A DNA stretch of 14,534 nucleotides from Flavobacteriales bacterium. GTDB taxonomy: Bacteria; Bacteroidota; Bacteroidia; Flavobacteriales; BACL11. Below, in pieces: positions 6,949 through 14,534 of the stretch. Location: the NCBI GenBank assembly GCA_018695965.1, contig JABHQB010000002.1, positions 1 to 14,534 on the forward strand, in the 5' to 3' direction. The notes below the pieces were generated by a model. The model was not told the origin of the DNA and did not search any database. It saw only the letters and a list, made by a program, of their open reading frames with translations. Both the position numbers and the translations under genes were made by a program. The first letter of the stretch is position 1; every line of letters starts with the position of its first letter.

Positions 6949-7398
6949 ATGGAAATAAATCCTTTCTCAGATGAATATTTTATGACTGAAGCTTTAAAAG
7001 AAGCTGAAAAAGCCATGATATTAGATGAAGTTCCCGTAGGAGCAATTATAGTTTGCGATAATCAGATAATTGCTCGTGCTCATAATTATACTGAGAGATT
7101 AAATGATGTAACTGCACATGCTGAAATGCAAGCTTTTACTTCTGCAGCAGATTATCTGGGCGGCAAATACTTAAATGAATGCACTCTATACGTAACTTTA
7201 GAACCCTGTATTATGTGCGGAGGAGCATCTTTTTGGACTCAGATTAAGAGAATTGTTTATGGAGCTTCTGATGAAAAAAGAGGATTTTTATCTGTTAAAA
7301 GAAGTGTTTTACATCCTAAAACAGAAGTATCTAAAGGAATACATGAAGAGAAATGCAGTAAAATTTTACAGGAGTTTTTTCAGCATAAAAGAACATAA
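6949..7398 (+). CDS. tadA: tRNA adenosine(34) deaminase TadA
   Basis: This is a 149-residue cytidine/deoxycytidylate-deaminase-fold enzyme that converts the wobble adenosine of tRNA-Arg(ACG) to inosine. Both zinc-site motifs are intact. AHAEMQA holds the HAE triad (H57, catalytic E59), and EPCIMC supplies the two cysteine ligands (C87, C90). The N-terminal helix YFMTEALKEAEKA and VPVGAIIV (28-35) are typical, as is YGASDEKRGF near residue 104. Length fits bacterial TadA. The ATG at 6949 is favoured because NPFSDEYFM matches the usual flavobacterial N-terminus; the next ATG (6982) would cut into the first helix. The promoter box sits almost on the start codon. The bacilliredoxin gene follows after 32 bp. 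Confidence 0.95.
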   Translation: MEINPFSDEYFMTEALKEAEKAMILDEVPVGAIIVCDNQIIARAHNYTERLNDVTAHAEMQAFTSAADYLGGKYLNECTLYVTLEPCIMCGGASFWTQIKRIVYGASDEKRGFLSVKRSVLHPKTEVSKGIHEEKCSKILQEFFQHKRT

Positions 7399-7402
7399 AA
7401 CG

Positions 7403-7410
7403 TATTTTTG
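7403..7410 (+). promoter_or_regulatory. Possible -7 promoter element for the bacilliredoxin gene
   Basis: TATTTTTG in the 32-bp gap after tadA matches TAnnTTTG and ends 20 bp before the ATG at 7431, a plausible leader length. I see no TTG at the expected -33 position, so it is weak; the gene may instead be read through from tadA. Confidence 0.3.
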
Positions 7411-7430
7411 TATTAATAAAAAAATAAAAA

Positions 7431-7847
7431 ATGAATTATCCAGAAGAAATGTGTAAGCCAATGAGAGAAGATTTAACTTCAGTTGGATTTATTGAAATGA
7501 GAACTTCAGAAGAAGTAGAAGAAATTTTGAACAAGAAAGAAGGAACTGTGCTTGTAATGGTTAATTCTGTGTGTGGTTGTGCAGCTGGAAATGCTAGACC
7601 AGCCGTAAAACTTGCTAAAACCTTTATCCCTAAACCTGATGTGTTTGCTACTGTTTTTGCAGGGCAAGACATAGGAGCAGTTGCTAAAGCAAGAGAATAT
7701 ATGAATCCGTTCCCTCCATCTTCACCATGCATTGCATTGTTTCAGGATGGAAAATTAGTTCATTTTATAGAAAGACATCATATTGAAGGAAGATCTTCAC
7801 AAATGATAGCAGATAATTTAAAAGATGCTTTTACTCAGATTTGTTAG
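7431..7847 (+). CDS. BrxA/BrxB-family bacilliredoxin (YphP/YqiW, DUF1094)
   Basis: This is a 138-residue thioredoxin-fold protein of the bacilliredoxin family. In Firmicutes these proteins remove bacillithiol from S-bacillithiolated proteins. The family's CGC redox motif is at residues 48-50 in VNSVCGCAAGNARP, and the conserved segment NPFPPSSPCIALF (92-104) with the ERHHIEG helix start (114-120) follows. Length matches the family closely. Members are widespread in Bacteroidota, many of which are reported or predicted to make bacillithiol, so the same role is reasonable here, though the thiol partner cannot be read from this window. It follows tadA by 32 bp and may have its own TAnnTTTG box. 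A frame on the opposite strand (7436-7732) is a shadow. I cannot choose between the names brxA and brxB. Confidence 0.92.
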   Translation: MNYPEEMCKPMREDLTSVGFIEMRTSEEVEEILNKKEGTVLVMVNSVCGCAAGNARPAVKLAKTFIPKPDVFATVFAGQDIGAVAKAREYMNPFPPSSPCIALFQDGKLVHFIERHHIEGRSSQMIADNLKDAFTQIC

Positions 7848-7866
7848 ATAAAATCACAGATATTGT

Positions 7867-7905
7867 AAAAGAGAGATTCCTTACTTTTTATACAAAGGAT
7901 CTTTT
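7867..7905 (+). terminator. Weak bulged hairpin, possible terminator after the bacilliredoxin gene
   Basis: In the 149-bp gap 7848-7996, AAAAGA (7867-7872) and TCCTT (7878-7882) can pair with AAGGATCTTTT (7895-7905) as an imperfect stem with a five-base bulge. The downstream arm ends in TTTT. It is the only terminator-like structure between the bacilliredoxin and the giant gene. It is weak and unproven. Confidence 0.28.
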
Positions 7906-7944
7906 AATAAAAAGAAGGACATATACTAGTTTTAATAAATTTTG

Positions 7945-7994
7945 TATCTTGCGCCATTAAATATTTACATTAAATAGCACTAAAAGCACTAAAG
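7945..7994 (+). promoter_or_regulatory. Leader of the giant gene: degenerate -7 box and tandem 9-bp repeat
   Basis: TATCTTGC at 7945-7952 resembles a TAnnTTTG element lacking one T, located 44 bp before the ATG at 7997. Just before the start codon AGCACTAAA occurs twice in tandem (7976-7984 and 7985-7993). No Shine-Dalgarno site is present. This is a tentative promoter and leader; the repeat may have no function. Confidence 0.27.
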
Positions 7995-7996
7995 AA

Positions 7997-10900
7997 ATGA
8001 AAAAAACACTACTTCTAGGATTAGTTTTACTAATGTCATTTTATTCGACAGAATCCAATGCTCAAAATATTAACTCTATTACTATTACTGATTCTATTGA
8101 ATGTTATGGTGATTTAGCAGAAATTAATATTCTAGTTAACCAAACAATTCCACCTACAGCTTCAAAGGTGATTGTTGGATACTATATTGGATCTACTTTT
8201 ATACCGATCACATCAACGAACAACACTACTGTAACTAGTATTAATGTCCCAGGTTTAGCAGCTCAAAACTATACAGTTCGTTTAGTAGATTCTATTTTAT
8301 ATTATGGGACTAATCCTAATGGATCTAATCCGGCATCAATATATGACTTTGTTTCTGTAAATATAACTCAACCACTACAACTTAGAAACACAGCTGATCA
8401 AGACACTAATTTACTTTGTTTTGGGGATAGTAATGCAGCTGTTACTGTCAATATTTTTGGAGGAACACCTCCCTTTACAATTTCATTTGATGGTGGGGCT
8501 AGTGTTACCTTACCTTTAACAACATTTTCTTCAACATATACCAATCTAAGTGCTGGAACCTATTCCATTTCTGTAACAGATGAACCGGGATGTAATACAA
8601 ATGGATCTAATCCTCCATCTCCTACAAGTATTACAATAGCAGAACCAGATGAATTAGACCCAAATGGGAGTGTTACATCTGATTATAACGGAGAGGATAT
8701 TAGTTGTTTTGGAGCTGCAGATGGTATAATAACAGCGTCTGTTTCAGGAGGAACAACACCTTATCAATATTCTATTGATAATGGAATGACTTTCCAATCC
8801 AGCGCTGTATTCTCAGGGCTTAGCTCTGGGACGTATACTATTTATTATATAGATGATAATGGTTGTGATACTTCTGAAGATTTCACTTTAAGTGATCCTC
8901 CAGATTTATCAGGATCTATTAGTATATCTTCACAAGTAAATTGCTTTGATGGTTGTGATGGAGAATTAACTTTCCAAGTTAATAATATAAACACTGGAAC
9001 ACCAGGAACACCACCCTCTTATACTTATGCAATTGTAGGAGGGTCTTTTCAAAGTTCTCAAATTTTTCCAGGATTATGTGGAGATTCTACTTATTCAATC
9101 ATTGTAATGGACGCTAACGGATGCCAAGACACTACAGATAAATATTTATCTGAACCGGATTCCCTGATTTTCTCAGATTCATTGTCTGATTACAATGGAT
9201 TTAATATAAGTTGTTTCGGATATAGTGATGGGTCAATTCATTTCCAAAATCCATCAGGAGGAAATTCTCCATATCAATATTCAATAGATGGAGCAACCTT
9301 TACTAACTCTATGAATTATCCAGGACTAAGCGCAGGAAATTATCCAGTAACTCTTCAAGATGATAACGACTGTGAGACGGTACATAATATTACTTTAACC
9401 GAGCCAGATGAGTTTTTAATTAATTTTACAATTGATAGTTCTTACGGACCTACTAATACACCAATAAGTTGCCCTGGATTTTGTGATGGAGGAATTTCAG
9501 TAGTACCTACTAATGGAGTAGCTCCAATTTTATATGATTTAACCACATATCCTACTCAAACATCTACTTTTTGGACAGGACTATGTGGAGATATTACTTT
9601 CGGGACATATACTTTAAACGCTACAGATGCAAATGGTTGTCCTGCATCTACAAATATTACTTTACAAGAACCATTATCATTTGTTTATACAGTTGATTCT
9701 ACTCCAGAATATTGTGCAGATTCAAATGGAACAGCTTCGATTAATGTTACTCAAGGAGGTACGGGAGCATATGCGTATTTATGGGATGATCTACAGCTTC
9801 AATCTACATCTACTGCAACAGGTCTGCATAACTATCTGTATTGGGTTAGAGTGACAGACGCAAATGGATGTGAAGTGGTGGAAGATGTTTTTGTACCAGA
9901 AGTAGATATTAGCCTTACTTTTGATAGCGTCCCTCCATGTTCTGGAGGATTATTAGGTCAAGCTACAGCAAATCCTAATGGAGTTCCACCTTATACTTAT
10001 CTTTGGGATACTGGAGGACAGACTACACAAACAATTACTGGCTTAAGTCCAGGATATTATACGGTTACAGTAACAGACGCAAATTTATGTACAATTACAG
10101 ATTCAGTGGAGATATCATCAGTACAAACTGTTAATGTTTCTGTAGATCCATTAAACTCCACATTAAGTGTGATGTGTAATGGATACCCATCAGACACTAT
10201 TACCGTAATTACAACTGGAGGTAGTGGATTTGCAACTTATCAATATAATATCCCTGGAGTATTTCCACCTCAATATAATAATATTTTTAGTGGAATTTAT
10301 CCGGGAACATATCCTATTGTTGCAGTTGATGCAAACGGATGTTCTGATACGACACTTTTTACAATAAGCGAACCGGATATTATTTATTTTACAGCAACAT
10401 TTTCTGATGTTAGTTGTCATTCGGGATCTAATGGATTTGCATGGGTAGATTCTGTTTCTGGAGGTACGGGAACACCTTATAGTTATACTTGGGTAAATTC
10501 AAATTCAGATACTATTTCGCAATCTTATATGGTAACAAACCTTATTGCTGGGACCTATACAGTAAGCGTTAAAGATATATATAGTTGTGCTTCAAATCCA
10601 CAATCAGTTTCAGTTACAATTAACGAGCCAACACCACTTGTAAGCACTACAACTATTATTAATCATTCTTCATGTGCAGGAAACCAAACAGCTGCAAATG
10701 GAGAAGCTCAGGTAATTGCCAGTCAGGGAACTCCAGGATATAGTTATTTATGGACAGGGCCAAGCTGGCCTACTTGGCCAAACGGATTTATTGGAACGGG
10801 TTCTTCAAATAACAATTTATGGCCTGGTACATATTACGTTACAATTGTAGACGATACAGGTTGTATTCATTATGATACAGCAGTTATAGATCCTGGAGTT

Positions 10901-13900
10901 AATCCAATTTTAGATCTTACAGTAGAAGACGTTTCTTGTTTTGGATTAAATGATGGAACTATTACAACAGGGGCTATATCTGGGACTCCTCCATATTCAT
11001 TTTCTGATGACGGGGGTTCTACTCCAGGCCACCCATACGGATATACTTTTCCACCTACAGGCCCAGCATCATATTTTATTACAGTAATTGATGCGGAAGG
11101 ATGTACAGATTCCGATTCTATTTTTATAAATGAGCCAGATGAATTAGTAATTTCATCTTTAACTCCACAAAATATATCATGTTATGATAGTGCAGACGGA
11201 CAAATTACAGCAAATGTTTACGGAGGAACAGGAAGTTATTCTTATTTTTGGAATAATGGTGGGCAAACAACAAACCCAGCTGTAGGTTTAATTCCATCAA
11301 CTATTGGGATTCCATATTTTGTAATCGTTACCGATTCTATGGGATGCTCAAAAGTATCTTCATCTCAGCCAATAACTCAACCAGATGAATTAATTATATC
11401 TCCACTTACGGTTTCACATGTAAGTTGTAATGGTGGTAGTGATGGATCTGTAATATCAACAGTAATAGGAGGTACTCAACCTTATGTTTATTCTTGGAGT
11501 GGAGGATTAGACTCTATATCTAACTTATCTGCAGGAGATGACACATTAACTGTTACAGATGATCATGGATGTATTACTTCACAAAACTTCACTGTAACGG
11601 ACCCTGCAGCTCTTTCCATCCAGTTTTCTAGCAACTCAGTTACTTGTTTAGGTGGTTCTGACGGAGAGGCATCAGCTATTACTTTTGGAGGAACTGGATC
11701 ATATTATTTATTATGGGATAATGGAGATACAACCCTAACAGTAACTACTTTTGATGCAGGTTTTCATACTCTAACAGTAACAGATGATAATGGATGTACT
11801 TTCACAGATTCTGTAGAAATTTTAGAGCCATCTCAATCTGTCCAAATAGATTCATTAATAATTTCTGAAATTAGCTGCTTTGAAGCAAATGACGCATCTA
11901 TTAAAATATTAGCAACAGGAGGATATGCTCCTTATATGTACTCTAATGACAATGGAGTAACCACACAAAATACTATCTTCTTTGGTAACCTCCCTTCAGA
12001 TCAATATATCATGTATGTAGAAGATAATATAGGCTGTACCGATACAGTTCATATTTTCATTGACCAGCCAGATTCTTTATATATTGATACTACAATTTTT
12101 TCTCCTATTTCTTGTAACGGAGCAAATGATGGATATATACTAGACAATCCTAATGGTATTCATGCTTTTGGAGGGACACCACCATATTTATATTCATTAA
12201 ATGGATTAGCATACCATACTTCTCCTATTAATTTTCCACCTTTTGGACCTGGACTACAAACGGTAGAAGTTTTAGATGCGAATAACTGTGCTGTTCAGGA
12301 TATTATCATAGTAACAGAGCCAAACCCAATATATGTTAACATTACGACTTCAAACTGGAACGGATATGAAGTGCAATGTCATGGAGGTAGTAACGGAACG
12401 GCAAATATTTCTATAAATGGAGGTACTGGGCCTTACACTACAATAGTTTTAGATGTATTAGGGAACATTGTTTATAATGGTAATTCCTCAATAATTGATA
12501 ATATATTAGCCCCTAACTTTGGAGGTGCTGGACTGTATACTTTTGTTATTACAGATAACAGTGGTTGTGAGTATATAGAAGACATAACTTATCAAGAACC
12601 AACAGCAATTACACATTCTTTTGTTATTAACCATATAACATGTACAGGATGGAGTAATGGATCAATTACTTGGAATGGGTCGGGAGGAGTTGGCTCAGCT
12701 ACAACGTATTTATATGACTGGTCCACTGGAGATACTACTTATTCAATAAATGGTCTTGGAATAGGTAGTTATACAATTACGGTAGAAGATTTAAATGGTT
12801 GTAATTCAAATTCAATAGCTGTTCTAGACAATAGTAGTGTTTTAGATGCTTCTATAGGATCTTCCCAAAATCCTAGCTGTTGGAATTATTGTGACGGAGA
12901 AATAGAAGTTTTACCTTCAGGAGGAGTGCCAAATATAAACAGTTCTGGTAATCCAACGTTTAATTACCAATGGAATGATCAGTTATCGCAGATTACTCAG
13001 ACCGCTATAGGTTTATGTGTAGATGACGCGACAAATTCCCAAACATTTAACTGTATTATCACAGATGCTTTGGGATGTACAATTACAGAAACAGTCACAC
13101 TAACACAACCAGATCCAATATCAGTATCAATTGCTAGCACTTCAGATTGGAATGGTTACAATATTAGTTGTAATGGTTATAATGACGGAGACATTACGGT
13201 TGGGACTACTGGAGGAAATTCAGGAATTATTACTTATACTTGGAATACAGGACAATCTAATCCATCTACATCAATAAATAATCTAATTGCTGGAACCTAT
13301 GTTGTTGTAGCAGAGGATGTTAATTTATGTATGGATACTCTTAATATTACACTAACTGAACCTACAGCTATTGAAGCTATCATAGACGACATCACAGATG
13401 TACATTGTTATGATGGTTCAACGGGAGAAATTTCAGTTACAGTAACTGGAGGAACTTGGAATGTTTTAAATCAATACACATATGATTGGGAACCAAATAC
13501 TATTGGTACTCCTTCTGATATTTTTGTAAATCCAACAGGGATAGGAACATTATCAGGTATAAATGAAGGATTCTATAGTGTTACAGTAACTGATATTAAT
13601 GGATGCGAGATAGAATCAAATTCTGTTTATGTTACAGATCCAGATAATGAGTTAACTATTTTCACAGATTCTACAGACGCAAGCTGTCTTACTAAAGGAT
13701 CTGCTACAACTTATGTATTAGGAGGAACTCCAATATATACTTATCTTTGGTCCCCTGGAGGACAGACTACAGCAACAGCAACTGAATTAGATCCTAATAC
13801 AACTTATACTGTAACCGTAACAGATTACAATGGATGTATAATTACTGATACAACATATATTAATGGATATAGAAATGTTTTCTTGCCAAATAATGATGAT

Positions 13901-14534
13901 CAAATAGATTCAACTATTTGTTTAGGAACTGAGGTTGATATTTTAGTGGAGGACCAAGGTTATGAATATTTATGGAACACAGGTCAAACAACACCATCTA
14001 TTACTGTTACTCCTCAGGATTTTATCACTATTTATACTTTATCTATAACAGACCCTGCTTGTTCTACATCATATGAGGTAGAAGCTAAATATACTGTTAC
14101 TCAATCAGATATTAATCCGGTAGCTACTCCAAATCCATTAGTTCTAGGGGAGCAGGTTAGCATAGAATCTTCTTATTCATTTGACAGCTATCAATGGGGA
14201 TGGAACTGGATAGATGTTGTAGACATTAATAGTTCTACATATCCTGGTTATTATCAAAATAGTGCGGACGGGATGAGTATGACAGATTATCCTGAATCTT
14301 CAACTTGGTATTATGTAGAAGTAACAGATGGTGCGTGTAAATCATTGGATTCAGTTTATGTAGTAGTTGGTCCTGTTCCTTATGATGCAATCTCTCCAAA
14401 TGGAGATGGACTAAATGATGAGTGGGAAATATTAGATATATCAAGTTATCCTACTGCTGAGGTTCAGATATTTAACAGATGGGGTTCTTTAATATTTAGC
14501 TCTACTGGAGAGAATTATAATAATAACAAATGGA
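7997..14534 (+). CDS. Giant SprB-repeat T9SS-secreted surface protein (3' end outside window)
   Basis: One frame runs without a stop from the ATG at 7997 to the window edge: 2179 complete codons, still open. A signal peptide (MKKTLLLGLVLLMSFYSTES, cleavage likely after A22) directs export. Next come a divergent first repeat opening at C36 and 22 SprB-like repeats opening at C141 through C1897, spaced 73-97 residues. Two Ig-like segments follow (about 1975-2035 and 2038-2127), then a gliding-motility-associated, type-B T9SS sorting domain starting near Y2129 with ISPNGDGLNDEW. I estimate roughly 40 residues are missing. The repeats share C-[FNYH]-G...DG, GGT-x-PY, GTYTVTVTD-x-NGC and a closing EP. 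Such proteins are carried across the outer membrane by T9SS and, as with SprB, can act as cell-surface adhesins; function here is inferred. I count only 14 Lys/Arg in the visible mature chain, so it is extremely acidic. No ligand or enzymatic domain is visible. Confidence 0.93.
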   Translation, partial: MKKTLLLGLVLLMSFYSTESNAQNINSITITDSIECYGDLAEINILVNQTIPPTASKVIVGYYIGSTFIPITSTNNTTVTSINVPGLAAQNYTVRLVDSILYYGTNPNGSNPASIYDFVSVNITQPLQLRNTADQDTNLLCFGDSNAAVTVNIFGGTPPFTISFDGGASVTLPLTTFSSTYTNLSAGTYSISVTDEPGCNTNGSNPPSPTSITIAEPDELDPNGSVTSDYNGEDISCFGAADGIITASVSGGTTPYQYSIDNGMTFQSSAVFSGLSSGTYTIYYIDDNGCDTSEDFTLSDPPDLSGSISISSQVNCFDGCDGELTFQVNNINTGTPGTPPSYTYAIVGGSFQSSQIFPGLCGDSTYSIIVMDANGCQDTTDKYLSEPDSLIFSDSLSDYNGFNISCFGYSDGSIHFQNPSGGNSPYQYSIDGATFTNSMNYPGLSAGNYPVTLQDDNDCETVHNITLTEPDEFLINFTIDSSYGPTNTPISCPGFCDGGISVVPTNGVAPILYDLTTYPTQTSTFWTGLCGDITFGTYTLNATDANGCPASTNITLQEPLSFVYTVDSTPEYCADSNGTASINVTQGGTGAYAYLWDDLQLQSTSTATGLHNYLYWVRVTDANGCEVVEDVFVPEVDISLTFDSVPPCSGGLLGQATANPNGVPPYTYLWDTGGQTTQTITGLSPGYYTVTVTDANLCTITDSVEISSVQTVNVSVDPLNSTLSVMCNGYPSDTITVITTGGSGFATYQYNIPGVFPPQYNNIFSGIYPGTYPIVAVDANGCSDTTLFTISEPDIIYFTATFSDVSCHSGSNGFAWVDSVSGGTGTPYSYTWVNSNSDTISQSYMVTNLIAGTYTVSVKDIYSCASNPQSVSVTINEPTPLVSTTTIINHSSCAGNQTAANGEAQVIASQGTPGYSYLWTGPSWPTWPNGFIGTGSSNNNLWPGTYYVTIVDDTGCIHYDTAVIDPGVNPILDLTVEDVSCFGLNDGTITTGAISGTPPYSFSDDGGSTPGHPYGYTFPPTGPASYFITVIDAEGCTDSDSIFINEPDELVISSLTPQNISCYDSADGQITANVYGGTGSYSYFWNNGGQTTNPAVGLIPSTIGIPYFVIVTDSMGCSKVSSSQPITQPDELIISPLTVSHVSCNGGSDGSVISTVIGGTQPYVYSWSGGLDSISNLSAGDDTLTVTDDHGCITSQNFTVTDPAALSIQFSSNSVTCLGGSDGEASAITFGGTGSYYLLWDNGDTTLTVTTFDAGFHTLTVTDDNGCTFTDSVEILEPSQSVQIDSLIISEISCFEANDASIKILATGGYAPYMYSNDNGVTTQNTIFFGNLPSDQYIMYVEDNIGCTDTVHIFIDQPDSLYIDTTIFSPISCNGANDGYILDNPNGIHAFGGTPPYLYSLNGLAYHTSPINFPPFGPGLQTVEVLDANNCAVQDIIIVTEPNPIYVNITTSNWNGYEVQCHGGSNGTANISINGGTGPYTTIVLDVLGNIVYNGNSSIIDNILAPNFGGAGLYTFVITDNSGCEYIEDITYQEPTAITHSFVINHITCTGWSNGSITWNGSGGVGSATTYLYDWSTGDTTYSINGLGIGSYTITVEDLNGCNSNSIAVLDNSSVLDASIGSSQNPSCWNYCDGEIEVLPSGGVPNINSSGNPTFNYQWNDQLSQITQTAIGLCVDDATNSQTFNCIITDALGCTITETVTLTQPDPISVSIASTSDWNGYNISCNGYNDGDITVGTTGGNSGIITYTWNTGQSNPSTSINNLIAGTYVVVAEDVNLCMDTLNITLTEPTAIEAIIDDITDVHCYDGSTGEISVTVTGGTWNVLNQYTYDWEPNTIGTPSDIFVNPTGIGTLSGINEGFYSVTVTDINGCEIESNSVYVTDPDNELTIFTDSTDASCLTKGSATTYVLGGTPIYTYLWSPGGQTTATATELDPNTTYTVTVTDYNGCIITDTTYINGYRNVFLPNNDDQIDSTICLGTEVDILVEDQGYEYLWNTGQTTPSITVTPQDFITIYTLSITDPACSTSYEVEAKYTVTQSDINPVATPNPLVLGEQVSIESSYSFDSYQWGWNWIDVVDINSSTYPGYYQNSADGMSMTDYPESSTWYYVEVTDGACKSLDSVYVVVGPVPYDAISPNGDGLNDEWEILDISSYPTAEVQIFNRWGSLIFSSTGENYNNNKW
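8102..13890 (+). repeat. About 23 SprB-like protein repeats, 73-105 codons each
   Basis: The opening Cys codons lie at 8102, 8417, 8705, 8942, 9212, 9470, 9713, 9938, 10175, 10415, 10673, 10937, 11180, 11426, 11645, 11876, 12113, 12377, 12641, 12878, 13169, 13406 and 13685. Each unit has a second cysteine, usually in a D-x-NGC context, and most end in an EP or QP dipeptide before a variable linker. DNA identity between most units is low, so the array is old and largely diverged. Exceptions are short near-identical blocks, for example 9992-10027 versus 13736-13771. Confidence 0.88.
14381..14534 (+). other. Type-B T9SS C-terminal sorting domain (CHU_C / gliding-motility associated), truncated by window edge
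   Basis: Residues 2129-2179 of the giant protein contain ISPNGDGLNDEWEI and then VQIFNRWGSLIF. These are the hallmark start and central strand of the gliding-motility-associated C-terminal domain that targets proteins for T9SS export. The final strands, normally including a W-x-G and a GTYYY-like segment, lie beyond the window. Confidence 0.9.

Noticed and set aside
7253..7732. Frames overlapping tadA (7253-7456, +) and opposite the bacilliredoxin (7436-7732, -)
   Set aside because: Both overlap genes with intact catalytic motifs and show no independent protein signature.
8102..13890. CRISPR array or DNA satellite
   Set aside because: Periodicity is about 220-315 bp at the protein level with low DNA identity and a continuous reading frame; there are no short identical repeats with unique spacers.
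9627..14444. Short frames inside the giant gene (9627-9854 +, 10190-10420 -, 14235-14444 -)
   Set aside because: The main frame is open over its entire visible length with consistent SprB-like repeats; these are alternative-frame or antisense shadows of it.

Overview
The window looks like a chromosomal segment of a Bacteroidota bacterium, most likely a marine Flavobacteriales/Cryomorphaceae-like lineage. Four things point this way. The DNA is AT-rich with A-rich leaders and no clear Shine-Dalgarno sites. Promoter-like TAnnTTTG boxes are present. The respiratory genes follow a Bacteroidota-type order: short subunit III, long subunit III, subunit IV, SCO, and a small CAMC protein. A giant secreted repeat protein ends in a type IX secretion (T9SS) type-B sorting domain. 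This assignment rests on recognised families, not on a search.

Region 1 (1-3628, + strand) holds cytochrome c oxidase structural and assembly genes. They are the 3' end of a short subunit III, a long subunit III, a subunit IV-like protein, a SCO copper chaperone, a small CAMC membrane protein, and heme O synthase (ctaB). Region 2 (3618-6893, - strand) is a tightly packed unit reading aspS, a DUF420/CtaM-like membrane protein, then heme A synthase (ctaA). It converges on ctaB with an 11-bp tail-to-tail overlap. The two units together supply structural subunits, copper delivery, the heme B to heme O to heme A conversion, and a probable assembly factor for an aa3-type oxidase. Subunits I and II are not in the window.

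Region 3 (6949-7847, + strand) carries tadA (tRNA adenosine deaminase) and a BrxA/BrxB-type bacilliredoxin.

Region 4 (7997 to the window end, + strand) is one uninterrupted reading frame of at least 2179 codons with no stop before the edge. It has a signal peptide, about 23 SprB-like repeats of 73-105 residues each opening with a Cys, two Ig-like segments, and the start of the T9SS C-terminal domain. It is probably a surface adhesin or gliding/attachment protein.

No RNA genes, insertion sequences or CRISPR arrays were found, and no non-coding stretch exceeds 300 bases. I see no clearly new multi-gene system. The most notable observations are a correlated extra-cysteine subclass within the giant protein's repeats, a CxxC...CxxC insertion in the SCO protein, and an enlarged cysteine-containing loop in the short subunit III.
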